A stretch of 64,000 nt of DNA from Pedobacter sp. (GTDB lineage: Bacteria > Bacteroidota > Bacteroidia > Sphingobacteriales > Sphingobacteriaceae), in contig JANXVH010000172.1 in assembly GCA_025351765.1 (NCBI GenBank), positions 1-64,000 of the forward strand. The letters are read 5' to 3'. The notes beneath the pieces were generated by a model, which ran no database searches, had not been told where the DNA came from, and saw nothing but the letters and a program-made list of their open reading frames with translations. Both the position numbers and the translations under genes were made by a program. Shown here piece after piece: positions 25,798 through 34,910 of the stretch; the stretch's first letter is position 1; the number at the start of each line of letters is the position of its first letter.

Positions 25798-26992
25798 CCG
25801 GAAAATATCGCTTGTTGATAATATCTACCATTTTGAGTAGCATATCTCGAACCACTGCAGCAGTGACCTGAGTCACACTATAAAATTCTTTATGGATACT
25901 GCCGGTAGATATGTGCTGTTGTTTCTTAGACTCGTAGTGAAGTGCAATAAACCTCAGGATCTCTTTAATATTAGCTATAGCAAAGTGGCCGGATTCGTAA
26001 AACAACCTGACAATTAATGCCAGCTGCGCGACTGATATATTTAATGGCAGCTTTTCAGGTTTATATGAGTGTTTGGCGCCGGCTCCGTTGAAATCCTTTT
26101 TCCCTGCCAGCATCCTTGTAGCAATCTCATCGTTTAGCCAGGTTTCAAGCATAAGCTTAATAGTAGGCCATTCTGGATTATAACTAAAAGCAGGTTTAAG
26201 CTGTGCCGCCTTTATGATTGATAGATAGCGCATCAGGATTTCAATATGCTGTTCGTTGTTATCGGCATCAGCAAGTTCCAGGTTAACCAGATCCTGGTAA
26301 TAGGAAAAAAAGCCCAGGTGGTTGTAATTCAGATACAGTAGCGCCATTGAGATCTGATTGTCCCAATCGCCTCTTTCCGTTTGAATAAAAACAGATGATA
26401 ATTCCTTTAAAAATTCTTTCAGATAGATCAACTTACGAAAAGTGATCATCGTTTGCGGAAGTACAATTGAATTCAGAAAATCATGAATGGAAGACTGCAG
26501 TAATATTTCCACCTGCATATCGGACAATTGCCGCTGTAATTCCTTGATAATATCGCTTAGCTCCTGGAATGAAATTGCACGATAGGTTTCAGGAATTTTG
26601 CTTTCCAGGTTGAAATATTTCGAAAAAAAACGTTCGATGTAGTTCAACAATTCAAAAAGCTGGGATATAAACCACCTAATCAATTCTACGGTTACATCAC
26701 AAAATGGTATGCTTACCTCGTTATCACCTTTTAAAATATCATGGTAAGACTGTAAAAGGTCTGCAAATTCGATGATACCTGTCTGATGATATTGAATATA
26801 ACGTTCTATAATATTATCCTTAGCCGCAGTAAAGATCGCTGTTGTCCATGAATCTTTGATGCGTACAGATTCGGATTCAACACTAGCCTTCCATAATGGA
26901 AGGTCCCGACGCCCTGCGTCAAATGCAGCAAGCTGTTCTGGCGCAAGGGCCAGAACAAATTCTTGCAACGTTTTAAGTTCGTATTTCAACAA
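25751..26992 (-). CDS. Hypothetical element regulator, RteC-neighbour type
   Basis: A 413-residue largely helical protein. The C-terminal 110 residues (PLNISVAQLALIVRLFYESG, IKEILRFIALHYESKKQQHIS, SIHKEFYSVTQVTAAVVRDMLLKMVDIIN) form a compact helical domain found in many unknown proteins of Bacteroidota mobile elements. The N-terminal 300 residues are poorly conserved and helical. No enzyme motif is visible. The start is a TTG (second TTG directly following), with an in-frame stop three codons upstream. Confidence 0.65.
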   Translation of the reverse strand: MLKYELKTLQEFVLALAPEQLAAFDAGRRDLPLWKASVESESVRIKDSWTTAIFTAAKDNIIERYIQYHQTGIIEFADLLQSYHDILKGDNEVSIPFCDVTVELIRWFISQLFELLNYIERFFSKYFNLESKIPETYRAISFQELSDIIKELQRQLSDMQVEILLQSSIHDFLNSIVLPQTMITFRKLIYLKEFLKELSSVFIQTERGDWDNQISMALLYLNYNHLGFFSYYQDLVNLELADADNNEQHIEILMRYLSIIKAAQLKPAFSYNPEWPTIKLMLETWLNDEIATRMLAGKKDFNGAGAKHSYKPEKLPLNISVAQLALIVRLFYESGHFAIANIKEILRFIALHYESKKQQHISTGSIHKEFYSVTQVTAAVVRDMLLKMVDIINKRYFPVIFAVCAIIGSHSII

Positions 26993-27284
26993 GGCTATTT
27001 ATTTAAATGTGGATAATTCGGTGAGTAGTTTAAACTTTGAAAATATGGGTCGTTGTTAATATGGTTATGGTTGTATTCGTCGGATCAGTCTCGCCCTTCA
27101 CTGAATTTCCTGCATTCCGCACAGCATTATTCTTAAATATGTGCAGTGTATTGTTCCTTTTTTTTAAGTATTTCTCTGAATTATTTTTCATATTCTTAAT
27201 ATTTTTCAGGAAATTAACCTTGGGTTAATACTAAAGACCGTTTTATTACGCCAACGGCGCCTTGGTATAGGTGCATAACAAGCA

Positions 27285-28376
27285 ATGACAATGAAATTAC
27301 AATCAGAGCCGATACATAAAATCACTATTGCCGACCGGATTTACCCGCATATAATCGGCTGGTCAGTGTTTATATTGTATGAAATAGGCTTTGTTTATTT
27401 ATCGACAGGAACGACATACACCCTGATCAGCTATATTTGTTATTACTCTTTAAATATTGCGTTGTTTTACACTAACGTAGGCCTACTGAATTATTCCTTC
27501 CGCCAACGTTTTCCATATTTAAAGGCTATACTGTTTGGCTTTGTTGCATTAACCATTAGTGTAGCAATCAAATATTACCTTGATCAGGTTTTCCTGATCT
27601 TTAATGTACACATGTGGTCTAAGCCTGGATATTTATACAAATTCGGTGTCCAGAACACATTCAGAGGCCTTTATTTTTTAGTCTTTAGTACCTTGTATTG
27701 GGCATTTTTAAGATTTATTGCCTATCGTAAGAATGCTAATGAAAAAGAAAGGCTCAATCTTGTGATATTAAAGGAAAAGGCGGAGTTGGAAAATAAATTT
27801 GCAGATGTACGAAATGCCTATCTCCAGCATCAGATCAACCCCCACCTCCTGTTCAACACACTCAACTTCATCTATAACAAAGTTTATCAGAATTCAGAAT
27901 CAGCCTCAGAGTGCGTTTTCCTACTTGCAGAAATTATGCGGTATTCACTTGAGGAGGCCGACCAGTCTGGAAAAAAGCTTTTAGAAAAGGAAGTGGAACA
28001 AATAGAGAACCTGATAAAAATCAACCGGCTGCGATATAACCACCCTTTATATATCCACTTCATTGTTACCGGAAGATTTACGGGAGTCAAAATTATCCCG
28101 CTAATCCTTTTAACATTTGTAGAGAATGTATTCAAACATGGCAATCTTAAAATTGAGGAGGATAAGGCCATTATGGAATTAAATGTGAATGAAAACAATG
28201 AGTTGACGTTTACAACCAGGAATATAAAGAAACAACAAAACCCCAACGATAGGTTAAAAAGCATTGGTGTCGAAAATGCTATAAAGCGACTTTCATACAA
28301 CTACCCCGACCAATATAAACTGAACATAAATGACGAAGAAGGAACATTTAATCTTTATTTATATATGCGTTTATGA
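27285..28376 (+). CDS. LytS-type sensor histidine kinase
   Basis: A 363-residue membrane kinase. The N terminus has four hydrophobic segments (about residues 22-150), then a coiled linker (ERLNLVILKEKAELENKFAD) and the LytS/YehU H-box HQINPHLLFNTLNFIYN with its phospho-acceptor histidine. Ligand-binding N-box follows as LLTFVENVFKHGNL and the end holds KSIGVENAIKRLSYNYP. No periplasmic sensor domain is seen, so it probably senses through the membrane. The stop overlaps the response regulator start by four bases. Both genes lie beside lanB and may control it. Confidence 0.9.
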   Translation: MTMKLQSEPIHKITIADRIYPHIIGWSVFILYEIGFVYLSTGTTYTLISYICYYSLNIALFYTNVGLLNYSFRQRFPYLKAILFGFVALTISVAIKYYLDQVFLIFNVHMWSKPGYLYKFGVQNTFRGLYFLVFSTLYWAFLRFIAYRKNANEKERLNLVILKEKAELENKFADVRNAYLQHQINPHLLFNTLNFIYNKVYQNSESASECVFLLAEIMRYSLEEADQSGKKLLEKEVEQIENLIKINRLRYNHPLYIHFIVTGRFTGVKIIPLILLTFVENVFKHGNLKIEEDKAIMELNVNENNELTFTTRNIKKQQNPNDRLKSIGVENAIKRLSYNYPDQYKLNINDEEGTFNLYLYMRL

Positions 28377-29113
28377 CTTTAACATGTTACATTGTAGATG
28401 ATGAATATCATTCTATTGAAATTATTAAATCCTTTATTGAAAGGACGAACGATGTTGAATTGCTTGGAAGTTCGGTAGATCCGGTTTCCGCTTTGAATAC
28501 GATCAGCATCAGCAAACCGCCATCAGTCATTTTTATGGATGTGGATATGCCGGAATTGACGGGGATGGAATTCGCCGGAATGGTCAGCTATTATACCCAG
28601 GTTATATTTATCACTGCTTACCCGGAATACGCAATTGAAGCCTTTGAGAAAGATGCGATTGATTACATTTTAAAACCGCTAAACTATGAACGGTTTATAA
28701 AAAGCATCAATAAAGTACGAAGAAAACTTTGCGATGTTACGCCACAAAACACGGCCGATCCTGAGTTTTTTTTCGTTTCTCATGAAACCAAAGGAAAAAT
28801 GGTAAAAATTTTCCTTGATGACATTATTTTCTTTGAGTCGGTAGATAACTATATCAAGATACACACAGCTAATGGCACTTATCTTGTATACCTGATGCTC
28901 AGTGAGGTTGAAGACAAATTATTGAAGGAGCGTTTTTCCCGTATACATAAATCATTCATTATTAATAACAGCAAGATAAAGACAATAGATGGTGCATTTA
29001 TCGGTCTGGATGATAAAGCGAGCACCATATTGCCCCTGGGCCGTTCTTTTAAAGCTAATTTTATGCATCAAATGAACACCAGGATTTGGAAAAGTAAACG
29101 GAAAGATCCTTAA
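28373..29113 (+). CDS. LytTR-family response regulator
   Basis: A 246-residue protein. The receiver domain (residues 1-120) has the acidic pair DDE at the start, the phospho-acceptor in FMDVDMPELTG and the Lys in YILKPLNYERF. The LytTR DNA-binding domain follows with IIFFESVDNYIKIHT, LSEVEDKLLKERFSRIHKSFIIN and LPLGRSFKANF. It is the natural partner of the LytS-type kinase. The stop codon touches the stop of the lanB-like gene tail-to-tail (TAATTA). Confidence 0.92.
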   Translation: MTLTCYIVDDEYHSIEIIKSFIERTNDVELLGSSVDPVSALNTISISKPPSVIFMDVDMPELTGMEFAGMVSYYTQVIFITAYPEYAIEAFEKDAIDYILKPLNYERFIKSINKVRRKLCDVTPQNTADPEFFFVSHETKGKMVKIFLDDIIFFESVDNYIKIHTANGTYLVYLMLSEVEDKLLKERFSRIHKSFIINNSKIKTIDGAFIGLDDKASTILPLGRSFKANFMHQMNTRIWKSKRKDP

Positions 29114-32100
29114 TTAACTGAATCGGGCTTTTGCTGAGATTCTATATTTCAAAAGACAGAAATAAATAATAAACTCCTGTTCGCGTTGCCGTTCTGAAAA
29201 CAAGCGGTTTAAATGCATATGGATTAGATCGGCGGCGAGCTGCATCCGCCGATCAACTTTACCCTCACTAACTTGACCGAAAACGTTATTCACAAAGCTT
29301 TTGAAAGCTGCTACTTTTTTTTGCATCCTAAGCCTTTTAAAATAAGTCTTGTCAGCTATAAGGCGATTAAGCTCCTGTCTCAAGCTTCTATATTTGGTGT
29401 CCAGATCAATTTTGAGAGTCTGATCTTTTCCGAATTCATTAAAAAACGAGTCAACCACCCTCCTGGTGAAAGCTATCGCATCGTCCTCTTTATTGAAAAT
29501 GGCATTGATAATCAGATGAACCGTCAAAAAACCAAAGCTATAGACACTCATAACTTCAGGTTTCGTGCTGTATTTTCTTAAAAACAAAAGCGTAAGCAGG
29601 CTACTTGAACAAAAGAATTTTTCAACTGCCAAAATCGATTCCGCACCATATCTTTCGAGTTCGCGATTATAACTATCAGCGTGATATTCTTTGATCACCT
29701 GGTATTGCAGTTGGGAAGATAAGGCAGATTTTAGTTTTTTTAGAATTGCCCCCAGATCACTGTCCTTTAAAAGCAACCGTAGTCGTATATGATGCGCAGA
29801 ATCCCTATATCTTACAAAAAACCAGGTTTGAATGCTTTCCTTGTTTCTACCATTTATAAAAGGAAGTATTTTGGTTAGCAGCATCATATTTGCATTCTGT
29901 GGGGAGCAATATATTTTAAGATATAGCCACTTACTTCCAAGCGAAAAACTCCTTTTCCTGACTTTAGGTCGAATTTTCTGCATGTTGCTTGCAGCCTGAT
30001 ATACCTTGTCTTTGTTTACAAGGAAACCTATGAACTGTGTGATCACTGGTTTACCTTCCGAAGCTACCATGGAATCGACGATAAATTCCTGAATCAATAA
30101 CCGTTTTAATCCTTTAATCGATTGAAGAAAAAAGTGCTGTTCGGCTTCCTTACCAAGGTTAAATACCAATTGTTGGTCGTGCCTGGTTAACGCAATCCGT
30201 TCCGGAAGTTTGTATTTTTTTTTAAGTTCTATCAGCATTGATATGCATGACTTTTTTTCTTTTTGCTGTAGTGACTCCAGTTCATCTCCAGTTATGACCC
30301 ATTTAGCTAAAGTCAAAATTGTTTTTTTGAAGCATATTCTGGGGTAAAAGTTCATACCCGGAAAATAAGATTCCATATCTAAATTGAAATTTGTCTGTAT
30401 CCCCTGATATTGGAGGTCGCAAAGAAACCGAAATACAGCTAACTCGTTATTATTATGATTGTAAGCAGAAGTTAATCTTGGAATAACTATCTTTTTCAAA
30501 CGTTGTGATTCCAGGATCATTTTGCCATCATGAAAAGATAACCAAAGGTCATTTAATGGAATCTGTCTATTTTCCGGCAATTCAGAAACCGAATTTATAG
30601 GTATTTCATATCTATATACCGATGGCCTTTTATTGATGTTATCAACATGTGGATACGACAATAAGCTGATATCGGCGAAGACCACCCCGGAATTAACGGC
30701 CTCCTCCGTTTCGGCAATATCTGCCGCGATATCCCTGACCTGATCATTCAGGGCAGCAAACCTACCTATCAGTGAGGTCCCAGTAACCCCTCCAAGGCTT
30801 TCAATATAGATTTCGTTATCAAGCATTCTGAAAATCACAGGTAACGACGGAGGCAGGTTAGGGCTTATTTTATCTGTGAAAATTTCAAAGTCCGCCGAGT
30901 CCAGGTTGATTGGCCTATAACGGTCAACGCCCTCGTATCCCAACCATTTGTTTAATAAAATTCGATGTGTCTCCGACCAACTGATAGTCCTTTCAGGATT
31001 TTCCCCATTCGGAAATTTGATATCTGTTAACAATTCCTGACCACGCAACAATTCCGGGCGGCCACCGTATCCAATTCCGGTTTCAGGATCCAGCACAATT
31101 AATAGAGGAACTTTCTGACGATCATATCTTTTAAGAAATTCCCGCTGAAATATTGCGATTCCGGGTGGACCCGAAGTATTGCACAATTTTACCAGGAAAT
31201 TGATGCCTTCGTATAATTGTAATTGAAATTTTCGTCCTAACTTATTACGAATGACATCCCGGAACGAATTGGCATAATAGAATGTCTTTATATCGGAGAT
31301 ATCAAAACCGGGAAAATGCCCCGAAATTTCCCGCAAAACATAATCCAACTGCGGGACATCCCCGTATTCAGCCTTTTCGAGGCGCTTAGTCAACTCCTTA
31401 AGGAAATCCTTGGTAGTAGGCATAACGGCCGGCTGGAAATTTACCAGGCGTTTTAAAAAGTCTGCCCCTATCATGTTAATGCCCTGCTCGGGTTTTATAA
31501 CCTGGGCACTGCGCAGGAATTCAAAATACTCCGTTGCCTGATCCTCATGGCAGGATGTAACACTGACGATAAACTTCCATATTTGTCTACCCTGCATTAA
31601 CGACCCTTCAAATTCTTCCATAAGGCCAGATGTCAATTTATTTGCTTCAATTGATTCAAGCGTAAATAATGGCGCAATGCCGGCATCGTCGTTGCCAGTC
31701 CAGATATACCGATATTCGCGTCCAACTTTGTAAATAGTGGGGTTTAAGCGGTATTTTTGTTCATAAATCAGTTCATCTCCTACAACCTTTGCAATTCCCG
31801 CAATGACCTCCTGATCAGGTTTTATACTGATCTGAATTAGGTTTTTACTGACAAGGTCGATCTCGGTAACATCACTCCACTCCACAACGGAATAAGAAGA
31901 GAACGCACCAAATGGCGTTGGGCGGAATGACATCCGGTTATAGTACTTATTGAGTGTCAGCTTTTCTTTGTCATTCAACTCGCCCCATTTAAAATCTTTT
32001 CTTGAAAGTAATCGGTAAAAAGAAGGATTTGCTAAATACACTGCATACCTGAAGTAGGTATCAGTCAATATTAGCTCAAGGGAATCCAAATTATAGTCAA

Positions 32101-32167
32101 TATAGCTATATACTGGATTTCTGGCTATTGCTCGGGCCGAAAACTGTAGCGGTAAAAATTCATCCAT
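29114..32167 (-). CDS. lanB: Class I lanthipeptide dehydratase (LanB), full length
   Basis: A 1017-residue protein. The N-terminal glutamylation part (about 1-700) has the LanB signature RMSFRPTPFGAFSSYSVVEW near residue 90 and further conserved blocks (VPLLIVLDPETGIGYG). The C-terminal elimination part (about 730-1010, SpaB_C/thiopeptide-type) begins with KWLYLKIYCSP, continues with QTWFFVRYRDSAHHIRLRLL and has RELERYGAESILAVEKFF. LanB enzymes use glutamyl-tRNA to dehydrate Ser/Thr in a precursor peptide. No LanC cyclase, exporter or clear precursor is in the window, so this looks like an orphan or a stand-alone maturation enzyme. Upstream on the opposite strand lie the MauE-like and DUF6520-like genes. 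Confidence 0.9.
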   Translation of the reverse strand: MDEFLPLQFSARAIARNPVYSYIDYNLDSLELILTDTYFRYAVYLANPSFYRLLSRKDFKWGELNDKEKLTLNKYYNRMSFRPTPFGAFSSYSVVEWSDVTEIDLVSKNLIQISIKPDQEVIAGIAKVVGDELIYEQKYRLNPTIYKVGREYRYIWTGNDDAGIAPLFTLESIEANKLTSGLMEEFEGSLMQGRQIWKFIVSVTSCHEDQATEYFEFLRSAQVIKPEQGINMIGADFLKRLVNFQPAVMPTTKDFLKELTKRLEKAEYGDVPQLDYVLREISGHFPGFDISDIKTFYYANSFRDVIRNKLGRKFQLQLYEGINFLVKLCNTSGPPGIAIFQREFLKRYDRQKVPLLIVLDPETGIGYGGRPELLRGQELLTDIKFPNGENPERTISWSETHRILLNKWLGYEGVDRYRPINLDSADFEIFTDKISPNLPPSLPVIFRMLDNEIYIESLGGVTGTSLIGRFAALNDQVRDIAADIAETEEAVNSGVVFADISLLSYPHVDNINKRPSVYRYEIPINSVSELPENRQIPLNDLWLSFHDGKMILESQRLKKIVIPRLTSAYNHNNNELAVFRFLCDLQYQGIQTNFNLDMESYFPGMNFYPRICFKKTILTLAKWVITGDELESLQQKEKKSCISMLIELKKKYKLPERIALTRHDQQLVFNLGKEAEQHFFLQSIKGLKRLLIQEFIVDSMVASEGKPVITQFIGFLVNKDKVYQAASNMQKIRPKVRKRSFSLGSKWLYLKIYCSPQNANMMLLTKILPFINGRNKESIQTWFFVRYRDSAHHIRLRLLLKDSDLGAILKKLKSALSSQLQYQVIKEYHADSYNRELERYGAESILAVEKFFCSSSLLTLLFLRKYSTKPEVMSVYSFGFLTVHLIINAIFNKEDDAIAFTRRVVDSFFNEFGKDQTLKIDLDTKYRSLRQELNRLIADKTYFKRLRMQKKVAAFKSFVNNVFGQVSEGKVDRRMQLAADLIHMHLNRLFSERQREQEFIIYFCLLKYRISAKARFS

Positions 32168-32572
32168 ATATACTTTATAACCCTTTGTTTAAAACAGGTA
32201 CAAATGGTTAACGGCAAGTATATTTATTCGCCCAATCCAAAAATAGTATACGAGTTCTTATAAAGTAAAATATTATTTTATAATGACATATAAATTCATA
32301 ACCCCAGGTTGATAGACCTGTCTCTTAATTTTAATACTCTTAAAACCGATCTACAGATCCTCTTTGTCAAAAACATTCCAAAAAAGGGTAATACATCTAA
32401 AATACGCCATAAAATATATACAAGACATATAAGGATAGTTAGTTGGTTCATTTAGCTCAAAGGGCGTTTAACAGCAGAATGTTCCTTTTGAGTTATCCTG
32501 GATTATATGCTACCCAATTACTACTATTTTGGCTATTCACAACGATCTTAATTTGTATAAAAATTAATACAA
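32168..32572. other. Gene-free divergent promoter region
   Basis: A+T-rich stretch between the start of lanB (minus) and the MauE-like gene (plus). It should hold both promoters. A plus-strand frame from 32443 with a hydrophobic start overlaps the MauE-like start in another frame and is not supported. No precursor-like peptide frame was found in it. Confidence 0.6.
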
Positions 32573-33043
32573 ATGATCACGAACAACGAGGGGTTAAACT
32601 ATGGCTTTTCAAAACGGGAAAATATCTGGAGGGAGGTGTCAGTATTATTTACAGTAGTCCTATTTTCATACGCAGCCATCAGTAAACTGATTAATTATGA
32701 ACAATCACGGAATCAAATGTTGAACCAGGTATTCCCCCGTGATTTCGCTATGCTATTAACCTGGGCCGTGCCTTCTGTGGAATTGATTAACGTTTTATGT
32801 TTATCCTTTAAGCGGACCGTTATTGTGGGACTATGGTTTAGCCTGACATTAATGATATCCTTCACGATTTATATCATACTGGGGTTACTAAATGCCTTTT
32901 CAAGAATGCCTTGCTCCTGCGGTGGAATATTGGAAAACATGGGCTGGGAAACTCATCTTTTTTTTAATGTTGCCTGTATACTCATCATCATAATAGGGTT
33001 AATTCTTTCCATAAAAGAAAGGAGGATCGGTGACACGAGATAA
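32573..33043 (+). CDS. MauE/DoxX-like redox-associated membrane protein
   Basis: A 156-residue protein with four hydrophobic segments: VSVLFTVVLFSYAAISKL, FAMLLTWAVPSVELINVLCL, VGLWFSLTLMISFTIYIILG and FNVACILIIIIGLILSI. Between the third and fourth is PCSCGGILENMGWETHLFFN, with the Cys-x-Cys pair typical of MauE proteins, which help form disulfides or deliver electrons in the envelope. It is followed at once by the DUF6520-like gene and is found near TlpA-type proteins, as here. The pairing of MauE with TlpA supports a redox step on a Cys-containing secreted protein. Confidence 0.85.
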   Translation: MITNNEGLNYGFSKRENIWREVSVLFTVVLFSYAAISKLINYEQSRNQMLNQVFPRDFAMLLTWAVPSVELINVLCLSFKRTVIVGLWFSLTLMISFTIYIILGLLNAFSRMPCSCGGILENMGWETHLFFNVACILIIIIGLILSIKERRIGDTR

Positions 33044-33122
33044 AAAAACTAAATTATTTGATACAACCTGCCAGGCATGTTGCATCAACTCAGGAGGTGC
33101 CGAAAACCTGAAAACAGAGTAG
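33030..33122 (+). CDS. Possible 30-residue Cys-containing peptide
   Basis: A GTG-started frame (alternative start) overlaps the last 14 bases of the MauE-like gene. An AGGAGG box ends five bases before the start, a rare strong ribosome site in this window. The product has a Lys/Thr-rich start, then FDTTCQACCINSGG with three Cys among Thr and Ser residues, then a charged tail. The length and residues recall a modified-peptide precursor, but no recognised leader is present and the frame may be accidental. Confidence 0.35.
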   Translation: MTRDKKTKLFDTTCQACCINSGGAENLKTE

Positions 33123-33188
33123 GCATATAACATACACAGCGTAAAGATACTCTTTATGTTTCTCCATTATCTTTTTAAAATTACCATT

Positions 33189-33455
33189 ATGAAACGCGTA
33201 AAATTAAATTTCGCAATCGTTGCTGCTCTTTTAGGTTCTGGTGCAGCATTTGCAACATCTGCTTCTGCTACAAATGTTAAACCTGTAAATGTTTTATGGG
33301 GCCAGCGCAGTAACGGGACGTGGGCACAGACGACAACCAGTTCGACATGTACCCTGGACACAAAGATCTGTAAGGAATATTTTCCTGCAGGACAAGATCC
33401 TAACCTGGATGCTTCAGGCGGCACTGTTCAAACTGCAAACGGGCACATCAATTAA
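33189..33455 (+). CDS. Small secreted protein, DUF6520-like
   Basis: An 88-residue protein with a signal peptide (MKRVKLNFAIVAALLGSGAAFATSASA) and a 60-residue mature part, VLWGQRSNGTWAQTTTSSTCTLDTKICKEYF and a Gly/Asn-rich tail. The leader and the Trp and two Cys positions are those of the DUF6520 family, which often lies next to MauE-like genes in Bacteroidota. The two Cys could form one disulfide. The ATG at 33189 places the leader at the N terminus. The mature Thr/Ser/Cys-rich segment makes it a conceivable, but untested, substrate of the neighbouring dehydratase. Confidence 0.78.
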   Translation: MKRVKLNFAIVAALLGSGAAFATSASATNVKPVNVLWGQRSNGTWAQTTTSSTCTLDTKICKEYFPAGQDPNLDASGGTVQTANGHIN

Positions 33456-33458
33456 TAA

Positions 33459-33490
33459 ATCAAAAGCCGCCAAAATTGGCGGCTTTTGAT
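33459..33490. terminator. Bidirectional terminator between the DUF6520-like gene and susD
   Basis: Perfect stem AAAAGCCGCC/GGCGGCTTTT with an AAAATT loop and matching flanks (ATC/GAT). It ends four bases from the stop of the 33189 gene on one side and at the susD-like stop on the other, so it can serve both strands. Confidence 0.85.
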
Positions 33491-33491
33491 T

Positions 33492-34892
33492 TTAATTCTG
33501 TTGAATACCGCTGCGTTTTATTTCATAATCAGGTATCCTGAAAACGTACTTCTTCCCCATCGGAGCTAGCGTATGGGTGATATTTTGTACGGTATGGTAT
33601 ATAGTTACCGCATAAGCAAGGTCACTGTTCAATCTTCGCAGATCTGACCATCTTATACCTCTGCCGACCAATTCTTTCCTTCTCTCTTTCAAAATAATAT
33701 GTAGTAAAGCGTTCGGCTCTTTCGTCGTAATATTAGTGAACGATCCCGTCTTATAGCGTTTCAAAAGTAGCGTATTTAAATCGCTGAGCGCATTATCTGC
33801 ATGGCCGTTTCTCAAGCCAGCTTCTGCTTTTGTCAACAATAGTTCATCGTTTGCAATGCCACAAAAGAAATATCCGCCATCCCCATAACTACCTTTAAAA
33901 TTGTATAAACCACTTCCGTTGTCGACGTAGAATAAAGATTTTCTCAGATCATTGTCATCATAATCTCTGTAAAGATCCGGATCAACATATGACAAGGGTG
34001 AACTGGTAAATGAGTAGTTGAGCAGCGCGGAATAAAAGACTACCTCATTGCTGTTATTGGGCAATATCTGGGGAAACGGATTGTACGATGCAGGATCGAG
34101 GGCATTAAAATCCAGTAAGTAGTTGTTGACGGACAAAGCATTATTGGCAGAAGTTTCGGCGTTACGGTAATCTTGCATACTCAGATAGATCCGGGCCAGG
34201 AGCCCATCAGAAGCCCTTTTGTTTGGACGCGTCTTGTAGCTGGAATTTACGGGTAACAACGTTTGAGCCAACTTGATATCGTTGATAATCTGCGTATAAG
34301 TTTCTTCTATTGTTGCCCGCATCGATTTGATATTGACATCTGAATTCAACCTCAGCGGTATCCCAAGATCACTTTTAGCTGTCGACTTATTATAAGGCAG
34401 GCAAAACAACTGCGAGAGATTATAAAAGGCAAATGCGCGTTGGAACAGTGCTTCACCTTTTACCCGGTTGTAATCAGATTGGCTGACGTTACCAGGTCTT
34501 AATTTATTTAAACCGTCCAAAACCACATTGCTGTAAAACACCTGCTGATAGGGCGTATCCCAGTCAGACACGATAGAAATTCCTTGATAGGTATCATCTG
34601 CATAGATGTAAGCATTTTTTTCTGTGATCAAATACCACCCAAGCCATCCATCGTCAGTAGTGTAAAAATCATCGGACGTTATTTCATTTAAGCCACAGGA
34701 GAAATTAAAGATGGTCGTGTTATCTAATAACGCGTCAAAATCCGCTAAGGTCGTGGGGACTAACAGTGACTTACTGGGTTTTGCATCCAAAAAACCTTTT
34801 TTACAGGAGATGTTTAAAAATGCTACCAAAAACGCCGCGAAGCAAATCCGTAACATCTTATTTTTACGTTTGAGTTGTATATTATATTTCAT
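33492..34892 (-). CDS. RagB/SusD-family outer-membrane lipoprotein
   Basis: A 466-residue lipoprotein. The leader ends in a lipobox (FLNISCKKGFLD) with the acylated Cys; the rest shows the SusD layout of TPR-like helices, e.g. FYNLSQLFCLPYNKST, RPNKRASDGLLARIYLSMQDYRNAETSANNAL, and the C-terminal LLLTKAEAGLRNG, LLHIILKERRKELVGRGIRWSDLRRLN. It caps the SusC-like channel and binds the imported ligand, usually a glycan or peptide. It follows the SusC-like gene by 18 bases. Nothing in the binding face shows which ligand. Confidence 0.92.
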   Translation of the reverse strand: MKYNIQLKRKNKMLRICFAAFLVAFLNISCKKGFLDAKPSKSLLVPTTLADFDALLDNTTIFNFSCGLNEITSDDFYTTDDGWLGWYLITEKNAYIYADDTYQGISIVSDWDTPYQQVFYSNVVLDGLNKLRPGNVSQSDYNRVKGEALFQRAFAFYNLSQLFCLPYNKSTAKSDLGIPLRLNSDVNIKSMRATIEETYTQIINDIKLAQTLLPVNSSYKTRPNKRASDGLLARIYLSMQDYRNAETSANNALSVNNYLLDFNALDPASYNPFPQILPNNSNEVVFYSALLNYSFTSSPLSYVDPDLYRDYDDNDLRKSLFYVDNGSGLYNFKGSYGDGGYFFCGIANDELLLTKAEAGLRNGHADNALSDLNTLLLKRYKTGSFTNITTKEPNALLHIILKERRKELVGRGIRWSDLRRLNSDLAYAVTIYHTVQNITHTLAPMGKKYVFRIPDYEIKRSGIQQN

Positions 34893-34910
34893 AAAAATAT
34901 TTTAAAGCAT

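Noticed and set aside
32443-32685. Plus-strand frame with hydrophobic start overlapping the MauE-like gene.
   Set aside because: It overlaps the clear MauE start in another frame and matches no family.
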